Below the pieces are notes generated by a model. That model was not told the DNA's origin, did no database searches, and saw only the letters and a program-made list of their open reading frames with translations. The position numbers and the translations under genes were made by a program. A stretch of DNA of 7,353 nt from Kiritimatiellia bacterium. GTDB lineage: Bacteria > Verrucomicrobiota > Kiritimatiellia > UBA8416 > JABMPJ01. The stretch lies in the NCBI GenBank assembly GCA_029939545.1, contig JAOZSS010000121.1:1-7353 (forward strand), in the 5' to 3' direction. This document shows, piece after piece, positions 1 through 5,924 of this stretch; the first letter of the stretch is position 1; each line of letters starts with the position of its first letter.

Positions 1-440
1 ACCAGCACCTCGCTATCGGTACTGGTCTGGAAAATCGCACCGGCATCCTGATACATCCGGCGCAGCTGGTCCGCATTCGTCAGGTTCCCGTTGTGAGCCA
101 ACGCCCAAATACCGTCCACGCACTCGACAACCAGCGGTTGCACGTTATGGATGCGAGTGGATCCGGTCGTAGAGTAGCGAACATGCCCGATGCCACGGGT
201 CCAATCCTCCGGAAGAACGGCTGGGTCGGCAAACACCTCACTGACAAGCCCCTGACCCTTGTGCGAACGCACATGCGCGCCGTCGCTGACGACGATGCCA
301 CAGCCCTCCTGGCCGCGATGCTGAAGGGCGAAGAGGCCACGGTGAATGAACCCCGCCGCCTGCTCCACGCCAAAGACACCGAAGAGGCCGCACGCCTCTT
401 TCGGGCTATCAGATTGTAGGTGCGCACGCTTCGTCTGCAC
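1..440 (-). CDS. purF: Amidophosphoribosyltransferase, N-terminal glutaminase domain (partial, runs off left edge)
   Basis: PurF makes 5-phosphoribosylamine from PRPP and glutamine, the first committed step of de novo purine synthesis, in the cytoplasm. Only the first 146 codons or so are in the window; the phosphoribosyltransferase half lies beyond position 1. Visible class II amidotransferase (Ntn hydrolase) motifs are CGLFGV with the catalytic Cys that becomes the N-terminus, ALQHRGQEGCGI, GHVRYSTTGST (glutamine-binding Arg), AHNGNL (oxyanion-hole Asn-Gly) and the TDSEVL Asp. No ATG lies in frame between the stop at 518-516 and the Cys. I chose GTG at 440-438, which gives a 16-residue propeptide ending KEA before the Cys, consistent with PurF enzymes that cleave a short leader. 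GTG at 485-483 and TTG at 512-510 are alternatives. None has a strong ribosome-binding site, so the start is uncertain while the identity is firm. Confidence 0.93.
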   Translation of the reverse strand, partial: MQTKRAHLQSDSPKEACGLFGVFGVEQAAGFIHRGLFALQHRGQEGCGIVVSDGAHVRSHKGQGLVSEVFADPAVLPEDWTRGIGHVRYSTTGSTRIHNVQPLVVECVDGIWALAHNGNLTNADQLRRMYQDAGAIFQTSTDSEVL

Positions 441-582
441 AGGCCGTCCCGTTGTGTGTAGCTTACCGTCCGGTTCGCACGGCACGGTACAACACCACTT
501 TTCAACAATCAAGAATTAAAGCGGAATCAGCGCGAAATCGGGTTATGCGAAGGGAGAATAGGACGTATATGTCTTAAAAGTC
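441..582. other. Intergenic region between holA and purF (upstream of purF)
   Basis: This 142-bp gap separates the end of holA from the proposed purF start, both on the minus strand. It is more AT-rich than the flanking genes. On the minus strand TTTAAT at 520-515 resembles a -10 box (5 of 6 matches to TATAAT), but I see no convincing -35 box upstream of it. TTGATT near 512 with a poor -10 is another weak option. The holA end of the gap is occupied by the inverted repeat listed separately. Whether purF has its own promoter or is read from holA cannot be settled from the sequence. Confidence 0.4.
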
Positions 583-588
583 CTATTC
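556..588. repeat. Inverted repeat copy A (GAATAGGAC / GTCCTATTC)
   Basis: A perfect 9-bp inverted repeat, GAATAGGAC at 556-564 and GTCCTATTC at 580-588, encloses a 15-nt AT-rich loop. Both arms recur with identical sequence at 5894-5917. The right arm overlaps the last codons of holA: on the minus strand its GAATAG encodes the final Glu and the TAG stop. Neither side is followed by a long T-tract, so it is not a standard intrinsic terminator. It could be a REP-like dispersed palindrome or a factor-dependent 3'-end stabilising hairpin. Confidence 0.8.
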
Positions 589-1701
589 GCTCCGGCCCAA
601 CATCCGAACCAGGAGCAGTTCCATAACCACGTCGTCCGGCGTGCGGCTACTCACCAGCTCAATATGAGCCTGCACGAGGGCTCGGCGACAGGACTCCAGC
701 TCCCGGGTCGTGAATTTCGAAGCCTGTTCGGCCAAGAGGAGCAGTCGATACGGATGCTCTTTGCGCGGATCCCGGCCGAGGTCCTCCGACAGGATCTCGT
801 CGACCTCCGGTGGCAGGTCGGTCCACACCGCCTGCTTGCCGCGGCCGCTCCCCTGCCCCCTGAGCCAGCGCCTATTGATGGCCTCGCGCAGGAGCTGAAG
901 CTGTGCAACCCGGTTCTCGATGCCACGAATGAGCATAAATGCCGATTGCCGCTCAAAAAGGAGCTGTTTCAGAACACTCAGCGCCCGGGGCAGGTCACGT
1001 GAGCCCACGGCATCAGCCAAGTCCCAACCAACGGCCTCACGCGACGAGCTCGTCACGGCCTCTACGTCGGCCGGTGTCACGGTGTCACGTTCACCCGTAT
1101 AGGCCGCCAACTTCTCAACTTCAGAGGCAATTTGGCGCGAATCCAGTCCCACGCGCCCCAGAAAGGCCTGTATCACGCCTCGATTTGCCTTCAGTCCGGC
1201 GGCACTGAACTGCTCCCCCGCAAACCGCTGCGCGTCTTCCTCTGCGACTCGCGCTTTGGCTGCACGCCCGAATTCGTGCAGCTCGCCCACAGCCTTGCAG
1301 GCCTTGAAGAAGGCCGACCGCTTGTCCACCCCGGTCGCAGAGATCATGAGGGACTGTCCCGGTGGAAGTCCCGCCTTGAGCAGAGCCGTCAGGCGCCCCA
1401 CTGCATTCTTGGCCGCCTCGCTCTTGGCAACCTGAGCTGTGCCCAGGAACGTGGCGCCACGCAGCCACACGGTCTTTTCGGCACAGAACAGCCCTGAAGT
1501 CTGTAGCGCTTCGATGCAGCGGCTTACAGCCGCCGTAACCTCATCTCCGTTGCCTGCGTCGGCATCGATGATTTCGCGGGCCATTACGTCGTCCGCGGGA
1601 GCCAGATCATCCAGGATCTGGGCGGTCTTGGCCGATACTTGGTACTCGTCTTCACCGGACACTAAATAGAGCTTTTCTGGCATGGATTCACCATACGCCA
1701 T
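583..1701 (-). CDS. holA: DNA polymerase III subunit delta
   Basis: HolA is the delta subunit of the clamp-loader complex. It binds and opens the beta sliding clamp and sits with DnaX and delta-prime at the replication fork. The 372-residue frame carries the family pattern: LYLVSGEDEY near residues 11-20, VWLRGATFLG at 78-87, SATGVDKRSAFFKACK at 121-136, DSRQIASEVEKLAAYTG at 187-203, and a helical C-terminal collar domain (LKQLLFERQSAFMLIRGIENR at about 244-264). Length is slightly above the usual 330-350. The first ATG is at 1701; a second in-frame ATG at 1683-1681 begins MPEKLYLVSG, closer to the usual N-terminus, and has GGTGA just upstream, so the true start may be 1683. The stop codon lies within inverted repeat copy A. 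The gene is divergent from the pgpH operon with a 55-bp spacer. Confidence 0.93.
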   Translation of the reverse strand: MAYGESMPEKLYLVSGEDEYQVSAKTAQILDDLAPADDVMAREIIDADAGNGDEVTAAVSRCIEALQTSGLFCAEKTVWLRGATFLGTAQVAKSEAAKNAVGRLTALLKAGLPPGQSLMISATGVDKRSAFFKACKAVGELHEFGRAAKARVAEEDAQRFAGEQFSAAGLKANRGVIQAFLGRVGLDSRQIASEVEKLAAYTGERDTVTPADVEAVTSSSREAVGWDLADAVGSRDLPRALSVLKQLLFERQSAFMLIRGIENRVAQLQLLREAINRRWLRGQGSGRGKQAVWTDLPPEVDEILSEDLGRDPRKEHPYRLLLLAEQASKFTTRELESCRRALVQAHIELVSSRTPDDVVMELLLVRMLGRSE

Positions 1702-1709
1702 CCGCCCCT

Positions 1710-1730
1710 AATCGGCAATCGACAATCGAC
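1710..1730. repeat. Three tandem heptamers AATCGRC in the divergent holA/pgpH region
   Basis: Positions 1710-1716, 1717-1723 and 1724-1730 read AATCGGC, AATCGAC and AATCGAC, a direct tandem array differing at a single base. The array occupies the middle of the 55-bp spacer between divergent genes and overlaps the predicted -35 box of pgpH. It could be a regulator site read in both directions or merely a short tandem duplication. Confidence 0.75.
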
Positions 1731-1747
1731 GGCCTGCCCCATACTAT
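1719..1747 (+). promoter_or_regulatory. Candidate sigma-70-type promoter of the pgpH operon
   Basis: TCGACA at 1719-1724 matches TTGACA at 5 of 6 positions. It is followed by a 17-bp spacer and TACTAT at 1742-1747, which matches TATAAT at 4 of 6. Initiation about 7 nt downstream would fall at 1754-1755, only two or three bases before the pgpH ATG at 1757. No ribosome-binding site precedes that ATG, which agrees with a leaderless transcript. The match is by eye only and sigma factor preferences of this organism are unknown. Confidence 0.42.
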
Positions 1748-1756
1748 TCCCGTGTT

Positions 1757-3379
1757 ATGAAGAACTCGGTGTCAAAAGAGCGCGCTCGCAAGATCCGAAC
1801 GCGTGAGAAACAGGCGGGCAAGACTGCGTCCGACCACCTGCCTGCGTTGCAGAGACCGGTCTATGGATTCATGCTCGCTCTCGCCCTGTGGATGGCAACC
1901 GTCGTACTGGTCTACGCCGACCAGTTCTTCGGTGGTTCCGTGGCTAACGTGCCGGGTCTCAGCATCATGGGTAACGCCGTATTTCTCCTGGCCGGCCTTT
2001 TCGCCGTTGCCCTGGCCCTTCAGATGGTGGTGCCGGACAAGATGCGCAACAATGCCCGCGTCCTCCTGCTGGTCCTGGTTGCGCTGGTCGCGACGGCCGC
2101 AGCGCGTCTCACGCTCTATGGCGCGCAGACGGCATTCCCTATCCGACCCGAAATCGCAGCTTTCCTGGTGCCGCTTGCGTTGGCGCCGCTCATGGCCACC
2201 ATCATGCTGGGCGGGATCACCGGTGCGCTTCTGGGGTTCTGGACCAGCCTGGTTATGTCTGTAATGATGGACTGCAGCTTCACTGTGCTGCTCACAGGCA
2301 TCGTCGCGAGCGTTGTGGCGGCACGTATCGCCGACCAGGTACGAACACGCGCCAAGGTGATCCGTACGGGCGTTGTGGTTGGACTGGCCGAGGTGACTCT
2401 GGTTCTTGCCGTAACGGCCCTGAACTGGCGCAGCGCAGACATCATGCTGGTCTTCGACCAGGCCGGCGCCTGCCTGTTGAGCGGCTTCCTGTCTGCCCTG
2501 GTGGTGCTTCTGATTCTCCCTGCGTTCGAGTCGATGTTCAAGATCACGACAGACCTGACCCTGCTCGAGCTGACCGACCTCAGTCACCCCCTCCTACAGC
2601 GGCTTGCCATAGAAGCGCCCGGCACCTATCACCACAGTTTGATCGTGGCTAACATGGCCCAGGTTGCGGCCGACGACATCGGCGCGAACTCACTCCTTGC
2701 CCGTGTCTGCGCCTACTTCCATGACGTAGGCAAACTCACCAAGCCGGATTTCTTTGCCGAGAACTTGAACCAGCGCGGCAATCCGCACGATGACCTTCCG
2801 CCGAGCATGAGTACGCTCGTCATCACGGCGCATGTCAAGGAGGGCCTCTCCCTGGCTATGATGCACAAACTTCCCATGCCCGTTAGGGCGGTCATCCTTG
2901 AACACCACGGCACCAGCCTTGTCTCCTGCTTCCACCACAAGGCCAAGTCGCAGAAGGAGAATGAGATCGTCGGTGGCAACGAACGCGTCGACGAAGGCGA
3001 TTTTCGCTATCCCGGCCCCCGCGCCTCATTCAAGGAATCTGCGATCATCTGTCTCGCCGACTCCGTCGAGGCCGCGTCGCGCACCATCGAGAAGACCACG
3101 CCCGGGCACATCGAGCAGCTTGTGAACAGCATCGTAAACAAGAAGCTGACCGACGGGCAGCTGGATGACTGCGAACTGTCACTTCAGGAACTGACCCGCG
3201 TCAAGCGATCCTTCGTTTTTACCCTGACCAATATGCTCCATGGGCGCGTTCCCTATCCAAAAGATGAAGATAATCAACAGTCAAAACCGATGGCAAACGG
3301 ACGAACCGAAGGTAAGAGCGCTGGTCGAACATCTCCTGGAGCGGGCCGCGGGCCTGGCGAAGGAAAGTCGTCCGCGTGA
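1757..3379 (+). CDS. pgpH: Short 7TM-HD family membrane phosphodiesterase (PgpH/YqfF-like, probable c-di-AMP hydrolase)
   Basis: Members of the 7TM-HD family hydrolyse cyclic di-AMP to pApA at the inner face of the membrane. After a basic N-terminus come seven or so hydrophobic segments between about residues 35 and 256. A cytoplasmic HD domain follows at about 285-500. Probable metal ligands are His293 (TYHHS), His322-Asp323 (YFHDVGK), His359 (AHVKEG), His383-His384 (EHHGTS) and Asp435 (LADSVEAA); FRYPGP at 416-421 is also typical. At 540 residues it is well short of the 700-800-residue family form, because the large extracellular 7TMR-HDED domain between the first two membrane segments is absent. 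The last 40 residues or so, after RVPYPK, are a Gly/Ser/Lys-rich low-complexity tail encoded over ybeY. It heads a run with ybeY, DUF502 and mgtE; pgpH next to ybeY is a widespread order. Family membership is firm, the exact substrate is inferred. Confidence 0.9.
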   Translation: MKNSVSKERARKIRTREKQAGKTASDHLPALQRPVYGFMLALALWMATVVLVYADQFFGGSVANVPGLSIMGNAVFLLAGLFAVALALQMVVPDKMRNNARVLLLVLVALVATAAARLTLYGAQTAFPIRPEIAAFLVPLALAPLMATIMLGGITGALLGFWTSLVMSVMMDCSFTVLLTGIVASVVAARIADQVRTRAKVIRTGVVVGLAEVTLVLAVTALNWRSADIMLVFDQAGACLLSGFLSALVVLLILPAFESMFKITTDLTLLELTDLSHPLLQRLAIEAPGTYHHSLIVANMAQVAADDIGANSLLARVCAYFHDVGKLTKPDFFAENLNQRGNPHDDLPPSMSTLVITAHVKEGLSLAMMHKLPMPVRAVILEHHGTSLVSCFHHKAKSQKENEIVGGNERVDEGDFRYPGPRASFKESAIICLADSVEAASRTIEKTTPGHIEQLVNSIVNKKLTDGQLDDCELSLQELTRVKRSFVFTLTNMLHGRVPYPKDEDNQQSKPMANGRTEGKSAGRTSPGAGRGPGEGKSSA

Positions 3380-3740
3380 ACTGACCGTTATCCTGATGGA
3401 TGATGCAGGCATCGCCGAGGTGAATGAAGCGCTGCTTCAGCACGAGGGCCCAACGGATGTCATCACGGTTCGCTATCACGCCATTCCTGGAGAAAGGGAA
3501 GAGGGCGATATCGCCGAACTGTACGTGAACGTGGAGCGCGCCGTACAGCTCGCCCGCCAAGGCTGGCCCGCCGGACGGGAGCTGGCGCTCTACCTGGCGC
3601 ATGGATGCGACCATCTTGCCGGGGAAGATGATGCCACGTCGGCACAGCGAAGACGAATGCGGCGGCGCGAGCTGACATGGTTGCGCGAGGCAGAGAAGAC
3701 GGAACATGATTGGAACGCCCTCCTGCGAGGGGAACACTGA
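3264..3740 (+). CDS. ybeY: Endoribonuclease YbeY, 16S rRNA maturation factor
   Basis: YbeY is a metal-dependent single-strand endoribonuclease needed for 16S rRNA 3'-end maturation and 70S ribosome quality control. From ATG 3264 the protein is 158 residues, normal for the family. It shows GPTDVIT at about 62-68, GDIAELYVNVE at about 81-91, and the metal motif at 113-123. There His113 and His117 match the family's first two ligands, but the third position is Asp123 (GEDD) where the consensus has His (GYDH). I chose ATG 3264 because MKIINSQNRW aligns with the usual N-terminus; ATG 3240, in frame, would add eight residues. Neither start has a clear ribosome-binding site, so initiation probably depends on coupling to pgpH, which it overlaps by 116 nt (140 nt from the earlier start). 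Identity is confident. Confidence 0.92.
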   Translation: MKIINSQNRWQTDEPKVRALVEHLLERAAGLAKESRPRELTVILMDDAGIAEVNEALLQHEGPTDVITVRYHAIPGEREEGDIAELYVNVERAVQLARQGWPAGRELALYLAHGCDHLAGEDDATSAQRRRMRRRELTWLREAEKTEHDWNALLRGEH

Positions 3741-3761
3741 GAAAGACGGGGTCCACTTACG

Positions 3762-4508
3762 ATGATCAAAGGTATAGCCAAACGAATTCGAGCCAACATT
3801 CTGGTTGGGTTCTTCCTGACCGTGCCGATTGTGGCCACGATCCTGATCTTCAACTTCCTGTTCGATCTGGCGACCGGGTGGCTCCCAGCCGGCATCATGC
3901 CGCAACTCCGCTCGACGTGGGCGGGACAGCTCCTGCTGCAGATCTTTACGCTTCTGGCCATCCTGGCAGCTTGTGCACTCGTCGGTATTCTGACCCGCAA
4001 CATCCTGGGGCGACACCTTTTCCGTTTCAGCGACACGTTGTTGGCTCGGATTCCGGTCATCAAGGGGATATATGTCTCCGTTCGCCAGATCAGCGAATCA
4101 CTCTTTACGCAGCGTAAGACCCTCTTCAAAGAGGTCGTCATGATCGAGTACCCCCGCAAGGGCTTGCACTCCCTTGCCTTCGTCACGGCGCGCGTGCCGG
4201 ATGACCTGGCCGGCAACCTGACCCGAGGGCGCGACCGGTCGGAATGCGTCAGCGTCTTCATTCCTACAACACCCAACCCCACTTCAGGCGTTCTCATTCT
4301 CCTGCCCCGCTCCGAGACGATCACGATCGACATGGATGTGGGCGAAGCCCTGACCTTCGTCATGTCCGGCGGTGCCGTCTCCCCAGGAGAGAAAGGCGCC
4401 ACCGCACCCACCCTTCTTGACAAGCTTGAGGCGTGGCTCAGGCAGAGTGATGAGCCACAGGAGGACAAGACTCAAACCGATCAGGAGAAGACAGAGGATG
4501 TCGACTGA
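3762..4508 (+). CDS. DUF502 family membrane protein
   Basis: This 248-residue protein belongs to the DUF502 family, whose biochemical role is not established; plant homologues are the LIKE-COV proteins. Two transmembrane segments lie at about 12-35 and 56-78. They are followed by family signatures: ARIPVIKGIYVSVRQ at 95-109, VFIPTTPNPTSG at 165-176 and MDVGEALTFVMSGG at 191-204. The C-terminal 25 residues are charged and low in complexity. It starts 21 nt after ybeY. The only purine-rich stretch upstream (GACGGGG) is about 12 nt from the ATG, so the ribosome-binding site is poor. The stop overlaps the mgtE start by 11 nt. Co-location with the Mg2+ transporter hints at a membrane or ion-homeostasis link, but that is inference only. 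Confidence 0.88.
   Translation: MIKGIAKRIRANILVGFFLTVPIVATILIFNFLFDLATGWLPAGIMPQLRSTWAGQLLLQIFTLLAILAACALVGILTRNILGRHLFRFSDTLLARIPVIKGIYVSVRQISESLFTQRKTLFKEVVMIEYPRKGLHSLAFVTARVPDDLAGNLTRGRDRSECVSVFIPTTPNPTSGVLILLPRSETITIDMDVGEALTFVMSGGAVSPGEKGATAPTLLDKLEAWLRQSDEPQEDKTQTDQEKTEDVD
4483..4487 (+). promoter_or_regulatory. Ribosome-binding site of mgtE
   Basis: AGGAG at 4483-4487 lies 10 nt before the ATG at 4498, inside the end of the DUF502 gene. It decides the mgtE start: the same frame is open from 4372, but the upstream residues are Pro/Arg-rich and unlike MgtE, while MSTEYKVEDQ begins a normal N domain. Confidence 0.65.
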
Positions 4509-5871
4509 GTACAAGGTTGAAGACCAGGTTCTCGCGCTGGTCGAGCAGGAGAACTGGGACCAGGTCGCTGCTGCGATCTCGTCCTGGCATCCGGCCGATA
4601 TTGCGGACCTGATCGAAGCCTCCAGCGACGACGTCCATCGTAAGCTCTTCGACCTGGTGCGAGAGGAGATCAGGCCGGACGTGCTGGCCGAGCTCGAGCG
4701 CGAGGCCGAGACCGACCTCGTCGAATCGCTGACCAACTCCGAGCTCTCCGATATCGTCGAGGATATGGCTCCCGATGATGCCGCCGACGTCCTGGGCGAC
4801 CTCCCCGAAGAGCGAACCGAGACCGTGCTCCAACTGATGGAGGCGGAGGAGTCCGAGGACGTCCGCAAGCTGCTGGGATACGAAGAGGAGACTGCCGGAG
4901 GCATTATGACGACCGACGTCGTCGTGATGCAGGAGCAACAGACCGTCGAAGAAGCGCTCCAGGCCATCGCCTACCTCGACACAAGTGAACAGTTCCACTA
5001 CGCCAACATCATCGATCGCGCCAACCGTTTGACCGGCTACATCGATGTATGGGAGCTGTTGCGCGAGCGGAACCGTACCCGCAAGCTGGGCGACCTGGCA
5101 CACCGCGATTTCAAGGCCGCCGTCGTCACAATGGACCAGGAAGAAGTCGCCCACCTGATGAGTCGCTATGACCTGGCGGTGGTCCCGGTAGTCGACGAGG
5201 CCGGTATACTGGTCGGCCGTATCACGGCAGATGACGTGATCGATGTAATCGAGGAGGAGGCCTCGGAGGACATTTTCAAGATGGCCGGATCTGACGACGC
5301 TGAACTCGAGGACCGGTCGATTATCAAGAGCTGCATGGTTCGTCTGCCCTGGCTGTTCATAACGCTACTGGGCAGCGTGATCACGAGCCTGATTCTTCGA
5401 CATTTTCACACCTACCTGTCCAGCCTCATCATCCTCGCCGCCTTTGTCCCAGCAGTCCTTGCCATGGGAGGCAATACAGGCATCCAGTCTTCGACGCTCG
5501 TGGTACGCAGCCTGGCGCTGGGGACCATACGGCAGGGCACGCTCTTCTCGATCCTGGGCAGGGAGATATTGACAGGGGGACTGATGGGGTTGATCTGCGG
5601 CACGATCATCGGCATCGTGGCCCGCTTTATCGTCGGGCATCCAGGAGAGCTGCCGTTCGAACCCAAACATGTGGGTGCCGTGGTAGGCTTGGCGCTGTTC
5701 TCGGCCATGACCTTTGCGGCCGTCTTCGGTGCCTTGGTGCCGCTGGTCCTGAACCGCTGCCGCATCGATCCCGCGATGGCCAGCGGCCCCTTCGTCACGA
5801 TCACCAACGATATCTCAGCGTTGCTGATCTACTTCGGCGTCACCATCCTCATGCTTTCCAGAATGGTGTGA
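4498..5871 (+). CDS. mgtE: Magnesium transporter MgtE
   Basis: MgtE is a homodimeric Mg2+ channel/transporter gated by Mg2+ bound to its cytoplasmic domains. The 457-residue protein has the complete family architecture. An acidic N domain spans about 1-130 (VEDMAPDDAADVLGDLPEE). Paired CBS domains span about 131-255 (ETAGGIMTTDVV at 131-142, ADDVIDVIEEEASEDIF at 244-260). Five transmembrane helices follow from about 283. Pore-domain signatures include RLPWLF, AMGGNTGIQSSTLVVRSLALG at about 322-342 and SGPFVTITNDISALLIYF at about 429-446, with Asp438 likely the pore carboxylate. Its start overlaps the DUF502 stop by 11 nt, pointing to translational coupling plus its own AGGAG site. It is the last gene of the plus-strand run and converges on the isomerase gene. 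No regulatory Mg2+ riboswitch can sit in front of it because there is no leader; identity is very firm. Confidence 0.96.
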   Translation: MSTEYKVEDQVLALVEQENWDQVAAAISSWHPADIADLIEASSDDVHRKLFDLVREEIRPDVLAELEREAETDLVESLTNSELSDIVEDMAPDDAADVLGDLPEERTETVLQLMEAEESEDVRKLLGYEEETAGGIMTTDVVVMQEQQTVEEALQAIAYLDTSEQFHYANIIDRANRLTGYIDVWELLRERNRTRKLGDLAHRDFKAAVVTMDQEEVAHLMSRYDLAVVPVVDEAGILVGRITADDVIDVIEEEASEDIFKMAGSDDAELEDRSIIKSCMVRLPWLFITLLGSVITSLILRHFHTYLSSLIILAAFVPAVLAMGGNTGIQSSTLVVRSLALGTIRQGTLFSILGREILTGGLMGLICGTIIGIVARFIVGHPGELPFEPKHVGAVVGLALFSAMTFAAVFGALVPLVLNRCRIDPAMASGPFVTITNDISALLIYFGVTILMLSRMV

Positions 5872-5889
5872 GTGAAGAAGAGCGCTCAC
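5868..5889. repeat. Short inverted repeat at the mgtE stop codon
   Basis: GTGAG at 5868-5872 pairs with CTCAC at 5885-5889, with a G-C and a G-T pair possible just inside. The mgtE stop codon lies in the left arm. An overlapping alternative pairs AGTGA at 5871-5875 with TCACT at 5886-5890. It is weak alone and is listed because it begins a chain of three hairpins in this convergent gap. Confidence 0.35.
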
Positions 5890-5892
5890 TGA

Positions 5893-5918
5893 AGAATAGG
5901 ACCTATTCGTCCTATTCT
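5893..5918. repeat. Inverted repeat copy B (GAATAGGAC / GTCCTATTC)
   Basis: AGAATAGGAC at 5893-5902 and GTCCTATTCT at 5909-5918 form a perfect 10-bp inverted repeat around a 6-nt loop, CTATTC. The core arms equal those at 556-588. The loop itself repeats the arm, so CCTATTC occurs twice, and GAATAG at 5894-5899 can alternatively pair with CTATTC at 5903-5908. It sits between convergent genes, where a bidirectional 3'-end element is expected. Confidence 0.85.
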
Positions 5919-5924
5919 CAGGTG

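Noticed and set aside
80..508. A minus-strand frame of 142 codons in the purF region, with a TTG start
   Set aside because: It is one frame off the real gene; the neighbouring frame encodes CGLFGV, ALQHRGQ and AHNGNL of PurF, whereas this one gives Arg/Ser-rich noise. No frameshift is needed because the purF frame is uninterrupted to the window edge.
1772..2587. A long open frame (271 codons) antisense to pgpH
   Set aside because: Its product is rich in Arg, His, Gln and Gly with no recognisable motif, and it lies wholly opposite a clear membrane-protein gene; typical GC-driven shadow frame.
3590..4468. A long minus-strand open frame (292 codons) opposite ybeY and DUF502
   Set aside because: Arg/Ser-rich composition without domain signatures, spanning two well-supported genes on the other strand.
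4372..4497. A 42-residue N-terminal extension of MgtE from an upstream ATG at 4372
   Set aside because: The extra residues are Pro/Arg-rich, overlap the DUF502 coding sequence, and MSTEYKVEDQ at 4498 has an AGGAG ribosome-binding site and the normal N-terminus.
4443..4497. A possible Mg2+-sensing riboswitch or leader before mgtE
   Set aside because: The mgtE start is inside the DUF502 gene with no untranslated leader, leaving no room for a riboswitch fold.
5163..5280. Repetitive GAC/GAG-rich sequence in mgtE
   Set aside because: It simply encodes the acidic CBS/linker residues (ADDVIDVIEEEASED) typical of MgtE; not a DNA repeat.
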